From positions 1-9,066 of the forward strand of contig JAQUXV010000082.1 of NCBI GenBank assembly GCA_028692205.1: 9,066 nt of DNA. Reading direction: 5' to 3'. The translations under genes were made by a program, and so were the position numbers. Positions 1 through 5,136 of the stretch are shown in pieces; position 1 is the first letter of the stretch, and each line of letters begins with the position of its first letter. Source of the DNA: Eubacteriales bacterium (lineage in GTDB: Bacteria > Bacillota_A > Clostridia > Christensenellales > Aristaeellaceae). The notes below the pieces were generated by a model. The model had not been told where the DNA came from, searched no databases, and worked only from the letters and a program-made list of their open reading frames with translations.

Positions 1-1
1 A

Positions 2-112
2 TGGCAGTTCCTGAAGAGGTTTTTACTCCAGCAGGATCCGAACATTTTCACGTTTGTGGTATCGCCGGATATGATTCTGGGGAATTTTGAACGGCGGCTT
101 GAAGTGAAATAG
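2..112 (+). CDS. C-terminal end of an unidentified protein (5' end outside window)
   Basis: Frame 2 of the plus strand is open from the window edge for 36 codons, beginning WQFLKRFLLQQDP and ending ERRLEVK before a TAG at 110-112. The composition looks like real protein: mixed hydrophobic and charged residues, with mostly G/C at third codon positions, unlike the arginine- and proline-rich shadow frames elsewhere. A 15-bp perfect hairpin starts 15 bases after the stop, as expected for a gene end. The gene converges on the minus-strand genes to its right. The family is not recognised. The pattern 'DP..FtfV.....ilGnF' faintly recalls the C-terminal DUF2179 domain of YitT-type membrane proteins, but this is a guess from very little sequence. 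A shorter plus-strand frame starting at base 1 with ATG and stopping at 88-90 overlaps it and is less protein-like. Confidence 0.5.
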   Translation, partial: WQFLKRFLLQQDPNIFTFVVSPDMILGNFERRLEVK

Positions 113-127
113 GGTTGATAACAGCTC

Positions 128-163
128 GCAGAGGCGCAGCGGTACAAGCCGCTGCGCCTCTGC
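128..163 (+). terminator. Long perfect hairpin, possible terminator of the left-edge plus-strand gene
   Basis: Arms 128-142 (GCAGAGGCGCAGCGG) and 149-163 are perfectly complementary over 15 bp around a 6-base loop (TACAAG). It begins 15 bases after the TAG at 110-112. Neither strand has a clear T-run after the stem: plus continues TTGCGTAAAAACGG, minus continues GAGCTGTTATC. It is therefore a strong RNA hairpin in a terminator position, but not a textbook intrinsic terminator. Confidence 0.4.
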
Positions 164-374
164 TTGCGTAAAAACGGCTCGTCTGCTTTGCCGCCTGTGC
201 CACAACGGGCGGCTATGTACGTCCGTGTGCGCCCTCGCCTGCGTGCGGCTTGGCTTCGCACATAGGATGTTGCGGGATGTTTAAAACGCGTTCTAAGGTT
301 GAAACGCGGAACGCCCCGGCATGGACGGTTGCCGGGGTGGAAACCGTCGGCATTGGAAAAAGCACAGGTAAAGA
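164..374. other. Non-coding spacer rich in inverted repeats
   Basis: No credible gene is seen. Short inverted repeats are visible: GCCGCC 190-195 with GGCGGC 208-213; CTATGT 213-218 with ACATAG 260-265; CCCCGGCA 314-321 with TGCCGGGG 330-337 around an 8-base loop. The open frames that cross this stretch have no ribosome binding site and an atypical composition. It separates the converging plus-strand left-edge gene and the minus-strand secreted-protein genes. Confidence 0.5.
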
Positions 375-418
375 AACCGGGCGGACAGGAGCTGTTACAA
401 GCTCCCGTTCGCCCGGTT
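368..418 (-). terminator. Intrinsic terminator of the secreted-protein genes
   Basis: A 19-pair stem joins 375-393 and 400-418 around a 6-base loop, with one A-C mismatch and one G-T wobble. Read on the minus strand, the stem ends CGGTT and runs on as TCTTTACC, a short T-rich tail. It lies 67 bases downstream of the stop codon at 486, the right place to end the two-gene unit. The T-tract is modest. Confidence 0.6.
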
Positions 419-485
419 GGGATCGTATTCAATTTTGCCCTGCCGGAACACCGCGGATTTACGCGGCGTAACCCGGGCTGTCGGC

Positions 486-1004
486 TTATTCTACCGGCAA
501 AAACTCAATGTTATGCAGCAGTTGCAGCATGAAGGCGTAATCCGCGTCGGTAATCGCGCTGTAATCCTCGTGCCATTGGGTAAGCTCCACAAAGTAGCCG
601 AGATACAGCGTGAAAACGGAATCGATACCGGCGTCCGAATTAACGTGGATGTACTTGTTGCCGCTGGGGGTGATTTCGATATTCACTTCGGGGTTATCGT
701 ACTGCGCAGTCGCCATCGAAACGAGGCTGTCCACATCCTCGTCGCTCAGGTCGTTCATGGAAAGCTTATCGTAGATATCCGACGGCGCAATGGTAATGTA
801 AACGTCGGCAAGGCCCTCGCTCTGGATTTCGCACACGCTCACCAGCTCCGACGCTTCCTGTTCGCCTACGGTTGCGCCCTCGGGCAGTTCCATCTGGATG
901 TTAAAATCCGTGCTGTCCTCCTGAAAGGTAACGACCTCGGCAAAGGCGGCGGTGCAGCAGAACGTGAGTACGACCGCGGTTACAATCGCCAGAATTTTCT
1001 TCAT
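486..1004 (-). CDS. Small exported protein, 172 aa, possible PsbP/DcrB-like fold
   Basis: The first 22 residues (MKKILAIVTAVVLTFCC...AFA) are a Sec signal peptide: a lysine-rich start, a hydrophobic core and an A-F-A cleavage site before Glu23. Two cysteines sit in the hydrophobic segment, but no proper lipobox follows, so a soluble secreted or wall-associated form is more likely than a lipoprotein. The mature ~150 residues are acidic and free of membrane segments. A 'DFNIQMELPEGATV' strand, a central 'DVYITIAPSD' strand and a closing helix-strand 'YAFMLQLLHNIEFLPVE' recall small PsbP/DcrB-like proteins; this is inference, not a confirmed match. The ATG has a good ribosome binding site (AGGGAGG, 9 bases upstream). 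It lies 52 bases behind the SH3 gene with no clear promoter between, so the two are probably co-transcribed and end at the hairpin at 375-418. Function unknown. Confidence 0.85.
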   Translation of the reverse strand: MKKILAIVTAVVLTFCCTAAFAEVVTFQEDSTDFNIQMELPEGATVGEQEASELVSVCEIQSEGLADVYITIAPSDIYDKLSMNDLSDEDVDSLVSMATAQYDNPEVNIEITPSGNKYIHVNSDAGIDSVFTLYLGYFVELTQWHEDYSAITDADYAFMLQLLHNIEFLPVE

Positions 1005-1056
1005 ATCTTGGTTCCTCCCTAATAGTATTCGGGTTTTGAATAGGGTGCGGATTGAT

Positions 1057-1650
1057 TTAATTTCCGTTGGTACTGCCGAACGACCCGCCGTCGCCGGCGT
1101 CGGTAAGGAAGCTTCGCATCATGAAACCGCATGTGCCGTCTCCCTCGTCCAACACCTGCGCCCAGGTAGAATCCTGTGCAAGCACGCGCAGGGTATAACC
1201 GGCGTAATAGGTGGATTGGACATCCGTCTTCTTGGAGGGCGCCCAACGCAGGTTTACAAAGCCGGACGGCGTGGAGGGGCGCACGGTGACGTAATAATTT
1301 GTTTTGCTGAAATTTTTATAGGAAATCGTGGTATCGCCGGAGGGGGTTGGGGTGGGGGTTACGCCGGGCTTGGTGGAGGAGAGGTAGCGGCGCATGCAAT
1401 AGCCGTCGTAACCCTTGTAGGTAACCTCGCACCAAACTGAGTCGTAATACTCGCAGGAGTCTACCTGCGCGCCATAGGGGATGGAGGTGAGAATGTCGTA
1501 GTCCTTGGAAGGACCGGATCGGAGATACAGCCCCTTGCCGTTGCCGGTGGAAACGTATTGGGGGCCGATGAGCGCGGAAGCGCTTACGACGGGCAGCATG
1601 GACACCAGAAGCAACACCAGGACGAGGACGGAGAGCGTTCTTTTCTTCAT
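1057..1650 (-). CDS. Secreted protein with two bacterial SH3-like domains, 197 aa
   Basis: The chosen start (MKKRTLSVLVLV...) has AAGGGAG 10 bases upstream and gives a classical signal peptide with cleavage after 'VVSASA' (residue 26). An in-frame ATG 11 codons further upstream would spoil the signal peptide and put the ribosome site inside the gene. Residues ~31-92 form one SH3b-type domain, with the typical 'LYLRSGPSKDYDILTSIPYG' opening and a 'GYCMRRYL' close. A Pro/Thr linker (VTPTPTPSGD, 97-106) leads to a second, more divergent copy at ~118-184 ('VNLRWAPSKKTDVQSTYYAG' to 'GFMMRSFL'). The tail is rich in Gly, Ser and Asn. Such domains usually bind peptidoglycan or serve as adaptors on cell-surface proteins; no catalytic domain is attached here. 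The mature form keeps four Cys (66, 74, 85, 174). It is the first gene of a two-gene unit and has a long leader. Confidence 0.85.
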   Translation of the reverse strand: MKKRTLSVLVLVLLLVSMLPVVSASALIGPQYVSTGNGKGLYLRSGPSKDYDILTSIPYGAQVDSCEYYDSVWCEVTYKGYDGYCMRRYLSSTKPGVTPTPTPSGDTTISYKNFSKTNYYVTVRPSTPSGFVNLRWAPSKKTDVQSTYYAGYTLRVLAQDSTWAQVLDEGDGTCGFMMRSFLTDAGDGGSFGSTNGN

Positions 1651-1976
1651 GGAATGATGTCTCCCTTCGAAATATAGAGTCACGTGTTTCGATGAAACCG
1701 CGTTGGGTTTTGTAACCGTAAGAGGAGAGATATACCGTTAGTTTACGCCGTGAAAACCGTATCCTTATTTTTGTAAGATCATTGCACCGCATGGCAGATG
1801 CCGTTTCCCGGCGGGAACAACGGGGCCGTATTCGATGCCTGCCCAGAGCCGGATTCAAAAATAAACGCTCTACACGGCAAGACGCCTGATTTTACGGGGA
1901 TCAGCCTGTTAACGGCAGTGAATGCGGAGATCGGCCGCACCGAGTCCGGCAAACAGGAACCGCGTGAAATTTCCTG
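1651..1976 (-). other. Long untranslated leader of the SH3-domain gene
   Basis: If the promoter at 1983-2011 is used, transcription begins near 1976 and the message carries about 325 bases before the SH3 gene's ATG. No open frame with a ribosome site is seen in it. Visible structure on the minus strand includes CAGGAA...TTCCTG just after the predicted start and TTCCC-GCC-GGGAA at about 1803-1815. A small inverted repeat, GTTTC-GAT-GAAAC, lies at 1686-1698 near the gene. No known riboswitch class was recognised. A second promoter closer to the gene is possible (TATATC-like -10 boxes exist), but none has a good -35. Confidence 0.4.
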
Positions 1977-1982
1977 TATATA

Positions 1983-2011
1983 AAGATAAAAGAATAACGG
2001 CTGAAAGTCAA
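1983..2011 (-). promoter_or_regulatory. Sigma-A-type promoter firing leftward
   Basis: On the minus strand, TTGACT (2006-2011; 5 of 6 to TTGACA) is followed by exactly 17 bases and TATCTT (1983-1988; 4 of 6 to TATAAT). It lies in an AT-rich stretch (about 1980-2100) that contrasts with the GC-rich surroundings. It points at the secreted-protein genes and lies just beyond the last terminator of the upstream operon. Confidence 0.6.
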
Positions 2012-2095
2012 TACAAAACAGAAAAACATGTCTACTTAATACAGTAATGATAACGAATCACCGGGTACGGTTCATGCCTTTTAAAACGGATATGA

Positions 2096-2134
2096 AAAAT
2101 TTTAGAAAACAGGGCCGCCCGGTTGGGCGGCCCT
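2096..2134 (-). terminator. Intrinsic terminator (leftmost of the stacked hairpins)
   Basis: A perfect 10-bp stem, AGGGCCGCCC (2111-2120) with GGGCGGCCCT (2125-2134), closes a GGTT loop. On the minus strand it is followed by GTTTTCTAAAATTTTT, a good T-rich tail. It is the last of three hairpins after the M42 peptidase gene and would stop any read-through before the next promoter at 1983-2011. Confidence 0.7.
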
Positions 2135-2141
2135 GACCAGT
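2113..2141. repeat. Hairpin-bearing direct repeat, copy 1
   Basis: 29 bases, from GGCCGCCCGGTTGGGCGGCC onward to CAGT, match 2326-2354 at 27 of 29 positions. The first 20 bases are identical and form a hairpin; the last 9 differ at two sites. The two copies enclose a block with further inverted repeats. Confidence 0.85.
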
Positions 2142-2146
2142 AAAAT

Positions 2147-2187
2147 CTTGTTTACCTTTTCAGCCAGCAAAAGAACTTGTTTACCTT
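2147..2187. repeat. Short direct repeat CTTGTTTACCTT, two copies
   Basis: The 12-mer CTTGTTTACCTT occurs at 2147-2158 and again at 2176-2187, 29 bases apart, inside the block bounded by the 29-base hairpin repeats. On the minus strand it reads AAGGTAAACAAG. No function is evident. Confidence 0.7.
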
Positions 2188-2289
2188 ACCGGTATCGAAG
2201 GGCTGCGGCCCAGCGACGGTAATCGTATCACCGGCTTTGCCGGCTGGGAGGGGCGGTGGCGGTTTGCCCGCAAACAGCACCCGGAAATC

Positions 2290-2314
2290 AAAAAAGTGGC
2301 AGACGCCACTTTTT
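2290..2314 (-). terminator. Bidirectional intrinsic terminator after the M42 gene
   Basis: GTGGC (2296-2300) pairs with GCCAC (2305-2309) around AGAC, and the flanking A6/T5 runs extend the stem. On the minus strand the hairpin is followed by TTTTTT, a textbook intrinsic terminator; on the plus strand it is followed by TTTTT, so it could work both ways. It lies about 215 bases after the M42 stop codon, and a GC-rich hairpin (2326-2345) comes just before it in transcription order. Confidence 0.75.
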
Positions 2315-2325
2315 AGCAGGCTAAA

Positions 2326-2354
2326 GGCCGCCCGGTTGGGCGGCCCGGATCAGT
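2326..2354. repeat. Hairpin-bearing direct repeat, copy 2
   Basis: This copy matches 2113-2141 at 27 of 29 positions. Its stem, GGCCGCCC (2326-2333) with GGGCGGCC (2338-2345) around GGTT, is perfect. On the minus strand only TTTAGCC follows, so on its own it is a weak terminator. Directly left of it, TTTAGC-AG-GCTAAA (2312-2325) is another small inverted repeat that joins it to the terminator at 2290-2314. Confidence 0.85.
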
Positions 2355-2527
2355 TGGTGTTGGAAAGGGAAACGAGGGGGATCGTACAGGCAGCCGCAGG
2401 AGTAAATCTCCGTACTCGCCGCAACATTCCGGACACGCGTAAAATTGCGCGCGGCTTTGCGTTGTATAAAACCAACCCGCTGCGAATTAAGCGCGATACC
2501 GCTCGCGTTCTTTTCACCCCTGCCGGT
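2355..2527. other. 3' untranslated region of the transporter/hydrolase operon
   Basis: About 170 bases separate the M42 stop codon from the first terminator hairpin, unusually long for a genome that packs its genes this tightly. A minus-strand frame (2350-2547) overlaps the end of the M42 gene by 20 bases but has no ribosome binding site and an Arg-rich, shadow-like product. I see no gene here. Confidence 0.4.
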
Positions 2528-3592
2528 TTAGAACCCGGCCAGCACATCCGCGTTGAGTTCGCGGATAATCGCGCCCGCCAGCTTGACGGCGTTCTGGAAA
2601 TCCTCGTAGGAGGCGATGCCGTAGTGGCTGTGGATGTAGCGCACCGGAAGCCCGATGACGATGCAGGGCACCCCGGCGTTGGAAAGGTGGATGGGTGAGC
2701 CGTTGGTGGAGCCGCCCGTACGCACCGCTTCCTGACAGGGGATGTTCAGCTTCTCCGCCAGATCCAGCGCGAAACGCTGGAAACGGGGGTGGGTGATCAT
2801 CCGCGCGTCGATGTGCCGGAGCATCGGGCCTTTGCGGATCGCCGTCTGCACGGCGCAGGGTTCCACCACGGTATCATCGGCGGGGCAGCCCTCAAACACA
2901 ATGGCGATGTCCGGCTTTACCGTACGGGAGGTGACGGTGGCCCCGCGCAGGCCCATTTCCTCCTGTACGGAGAGCGCGCCCACCACGTCCACATCCAGCG
3001 TCTCACCTTCGAGGGAGTTAAGCGTCGCCAGCACCCCGGCGCAGCCCAGCCGGCAGTCGAACGCCTTGCCGATCATGGTGTCGTGCTGGTCGTCGTATTC
3101 AAACGTCACATCCGGCACCACGGGCGCGGCCACGCGCACGCCGTACACATCCCGCACCTCTTCCAGCGAGGTCGCGCCGATGTCGATGGCCATGTCGCTT
3201 ACTTCGGGCATCTTTTGCTTTTCCGCGTCCGTCATAAAATGCGGCGGCTTGGCGGCGGTTACGCCGGGAATCCACTTCCCGGTTTTAGTTTGCACGCGCA
3301 CGCGGTGCGCGGGGATGTTGGAGTTCACAATACCGCCCAGCGTTACAAAGTGCAGCGTGCCGTTAGGGTTGATATACTGCACCATAAAGGCGACCTCGTC
3401 GGTGTGCGCGTCCAGCTGTACCACGGGCTTTTTGCCGCTGTCCGGGCGGCGGAAATACAGGTTGCGGAACTTGTCCTCCGTTACCGTGAGGGATTTGGGC
3501 GCGTATTTCCGCGCGGCCAGCAGCACCTCGTCCTCGAAGCCAGGCGCGCCGTTGGCGTTGGAAAGCGCCGCGATCATTTCCAGATGGTTCAT
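2528..3592 (-). CDS. M42-family metallo-aminopeptidase, 354 aa
   Basis: A full-length member of the M42 family (TET/glutamyl aminopeptidase/FrvX type), which forms large cytoplasmic shells and trims residues from peptide N-termini using two metal ions. Visible residues are the HTD motif (His63, Asp65), Asp179 in 'AFDCRLGCAG', the catalytic and metal Glu pair in 'VQEEMG' (Glu211, Glu212), and a C-terminal His in 'YIHSHYG' (321 or 323). The family pattern 'GVTAAKPPH' is at ~110-118. The ligand usually supplied by an Asp near residue 235 appears to be Glu234 in 'FEGCPADD'. Length and motif spacing match TET enzymes well. The ATG has AAAGGAAG 9 bases upstream; the gene starts 6 bases after the creatininase stop, so it is the last gene of the operon. 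It would finish breakdown of imported peptides. Specificity cannot be predicted, and the deblocking or glycosidase names sometimes given to M42 proteins are not supported here. Confidence 0.93.
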   Translation of the reverse strand: MNHLEMIAALSNANGAPGFEDEVLLAARKYAPKSLTVTEDKFRNLYFRRPDSGKKPVVQLDAHTDEVAFMVQYINPNGTLHFVTLGGIVNSNIPAHRVRVQTKTGKWIPGVTAAKPPHFMTDAEKQKMPEVSDMAIDIGATSLEEVRDVYGVRVAAPVVPDVTFEYDDQHDTMIGKAFDCRLGCAGVLATLNSLEGETLDVDVVGALSVQEEMGLRGATVTSRTVKPDIAIVFEGCPADDTVVEPCAVQTAIRKGPMLRHIDARMITHPRFQRFALDLAEKLNIPCQEAVRTGGSTNGSPIHLSNAGVPCIVIGLPVRYIHSHYGIASYEDFQNAVKLAGAIIRELNADVLAGF

Positions 3593-3598
3593 CGGTGG

Positions 3599-4366
3599 TT
3601 ACTTCCTTTCAGGCAGCGGAACGCGGCGAAAAGCGGCCATAAATTCCGCAATGTATTTGGCGCAGGCGTCGAGCATCTCTTTACCCCATTCTTCGGTGGC
3701 GGTGTTGGGGTGATCCGGCCCGATCCAGCCGTTGTCGCTGATGTCCGTTACCGGGCGCGGCATGGGAATTTCCACGCCCTTGAAGCGCACGGTCTTAAAG
3801 CCGGTGGCTTCGATTTCGTCGGAAACGGGCTTGAACTTCAGATCCTCCACCAGATCCCAGCGCACCAGCTTCGGGTCCACGCCGAGGATGCCGGCGGTTT
3901 CCTCGCCGCCGCCGTGGCCGCCCTTCCATTTCAGGTCCAAATCCCACGCCATCAGCCACCAGTTCAGCTCCGCCATAATGCAGCCCTTGCGCGAAAGATC
4001 AATCGCCACACGGTCCAGCACCGGGATGTTGCCGCCGTGCCCGTTGAGCACGCAGAAGCGGCGCACGCCGTGACGGTAGTAGCCTTCGGTGAGCTTGGTG
4101 AAAACCTCGTAGAGCGTATCCACGCCGAGGGATACGGTGCCGGGGTAATCGGTTTGCGAGTCGCACGCGCCGTAGGGGATAATGGGCGCGATGGCCACGT
4201 CCGTCTGCGGCTCAATAAGATCCAGCAATTTGGTGGGAATCAGCGTATCCGTGCCCAGTGGCAGATGTTTGCCATGGCACTCGATGCTGCCCACGGAAAG
4301 CAGGATGATGTCGTTCTTTTTGAAGTATTCCTCCGCTTCCACCCAGTTTAAGTTTGCGATACGCAT
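3599..4366 (-). CDS. Creatininase-family amidohydrolase, copy 2, 255 aa
   Basis: A cytoplasmic metal-dependent amidohydrolase of the creatininase family, which includes creatininase, the FAPy deformylase ArfB and the mycofactocin peptidase MftE. The core motifs are present: 'GSIECHGKHLPLGTD' (Glu29, His31, Asp40 as metal ligands), 'LNGHGGN' (His110) and 'HGGGEETA' (His151, Glu155/156). True creatininases have NGHYEN at the second motif; the NGHGGN here is the form of the other branches, so creatinine is not the expected substrate. The start at 4366 was preferred because it aligns with the paralogue's N-terminus (MRIANLNW / MRLETLCW) and has GGAGG 10 bases upstream. The frame stays open 30 codons further back, but that stretch overlaps the previous gene. 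It begins 5 bases after that gene's TAA. Likely role: cleaving an amide or peptide bond in whatever the adjacent importer brings in. Confidence 0.9.
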   Translation of the reverse strand: MRIANLNWVEAEEYFKKNDIILLSVGSIECHGKHLPLGTDTLIPTKLLDLIEPQTDVAIAPIIPYGACDSQTDYPGTVSLGVDTLYEVFTKLTEGYYRHGVRRFCVLNGHGGNIPVLDRVAIDLSRKGCIMAELNWWLMAWDLDLKWKGGHGGGEETAGILGVDPKLVRWDLVEDLKFKPVSDEIEATGFKTVRFKGVEIPMPRPVTDISDNGWIGPDHPNTATEEWGKEMLDACAKYIAEFMAAFRRVPLPERK

Positions 4367-4371
4367 TGCGT

Positions 4372-5136
4372 TTACGCCTCCAATGAGATTTTTTGATACG
4401 CGTCGATGAAGTCCGCGGCCCAGTCGGCCGCGGCGGCCAGCATGGTTTCGCCCCATTCCGCCGTGGCGGTTTCCAGCGGGTCGCCGCCCAGCCAGCCGTT
4501 GTCCGTTACGCGGATGTCGGGGCGCGGCACAGGCACGTTTACGCCCCGGAAGGCTACGGTATCCCAGCCGGAGGCCGGGAACTCGGGCGACAGGCCTTCC
4601 ATTTTAGCCGCCTCGTAATTTTGCTTGTTTACCAGACTGCTGTCAATGGCGAGGATGGCCGCGGTTTCCTGCCCGCCGCCGTGGCCGCCTTTCCACGCGG
4701 GGTTCAGGTCCCACACGTAGCGCCACCAGTTCAGCTCCGCGAGCCGCGCGCCCGCGCGGGCCAAATCCAGCCCCACACGGTCCAGTGGCCGTACGTTGGG
4801 GCCGTGCCCGTTCAGGGCGATAAACCGGCGCGCGCCGTGCCGGTACAGCGAGAAAAAGATACGGTGAAGCACCTCGTACAGCAGCTCTGGCCCCAGCGAA
4901 ATCGTGCCCGGAAATTCGGTTTGCGAGTCGCATTCGCCAACGGGCAGCGAAGGAAGAATCAGCACCTCCGGGCGCTTTTGCTCGATCAGCGTAACTACGC
5001 GGTCGGGGGCCAGCATATCGGTGTTCAGCGGCAGGTGCCTGCCGTGCACCTCCAGCGTGCCCATGGGGAGGATCACCACCGGGTCGCGCGCGAGCACGGC
5101 TTCGGCGTCGGGCCAGCAGAGTGTTTCCAGCCTCAT
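4372..5136 (-). CDS. Creatininase-family amidohydrolase, copy 1, 254 aa
   Basis: A paralogue of the next gene, similar over its whole length. Shared segments include 'LPLxTD', 'CDSQT', 'AELNWW' and 'KGGHGGG', so the pair probably arose by tandem duplication. Metal-site residues are present: Glu29, His31 and Asp40 in 'GTLEVHGRHLPLNTD', His111 in 'LNGHGPN', His152 and Glu157 in 'HGGGQETA'. It differs from its neighbour at two motif positions: NGHGPN instead of NGHGGN, and Gln156 where the neighbour has Glu155. That may mean a different substrate or a mixed oligomer; the family commonly forms hexamers. It overlaps the upstream ATPase gene by 4 bases (ATGA), with GGAGG 7 bases before the ATG inside that gene, so translation is coupled to the transporter. 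Creatinine itself is unlikely as substrate because the NGHYEN signature of creatininase is missing. All visible metal residues are intact, so the enzyme is likely active. Confidence 0.9.
   Translation of the reverse strand: MRLETLCWPDAEAVLARDPVVILPMGTLEVHGRHLPLNTDMLAPDRVVTLIEQKRPEVLILPSLPVGECDSQTEFPGTISLGPELLYEVLHRIFFSLYRHGARRFIALNGHGPNVRPLDRVGLDLARAGARLAELNWWRYVWDLNPAWKGGHGGGQETAAILAIDSSLVNKQNYEAAKMEGLSPEFPASGWDTVAFRGVNVPVPRPDIRVTDNGWLGGDPLETATAEWGETMLAAAADWAADFIDAYQKISLEA

Noticed and set aside
1316..1858. Minus-strand frame of 180 codons extending into the leader of the SH3 gene
   Set aside because: Starts at a TTG without a ribosome site, is strongly Arg-rich, and mostly overlaps the SH3 gene in another frame.
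1798..1983. Plus-strand 61-codon frame in the spacer
   Set aside because: No ribosome binding site, no promoter pointing at it, no recognisable features, and it runs against the promoter at 1983-2011.
2350..2547. Minus-strand 65-codon frame after the M42 gene
   Set aside because: Overlaps the M42 end by 20 bases without a ribosome site; the product is Arg-rich and unlike a real small protein.
2177..2698. Plus-strand 173-codon frame across the repeat block
   Set aside because: Starts at a TTG, runs through terminator hairpins and into the antisense of the M42 gene.
2789..4351. Long plus-strand open frame (520 codons)
   Set aside because: It lies opposite the M42 and creatininase genes, is very rich in His, Arg, Ala and Val, has no family motifs and no ribosome site; it is the antisense shadow of well-supported genes in GC-rich DNA.
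4372..5136. True creatininase and a creatinine degradation pathway
   Set aside because: The NGHYEN motif of characterised creatininase is replaced by NGHGPN/NGHGGN, and no creatinase or sarcosine oxidase gene is nearby.
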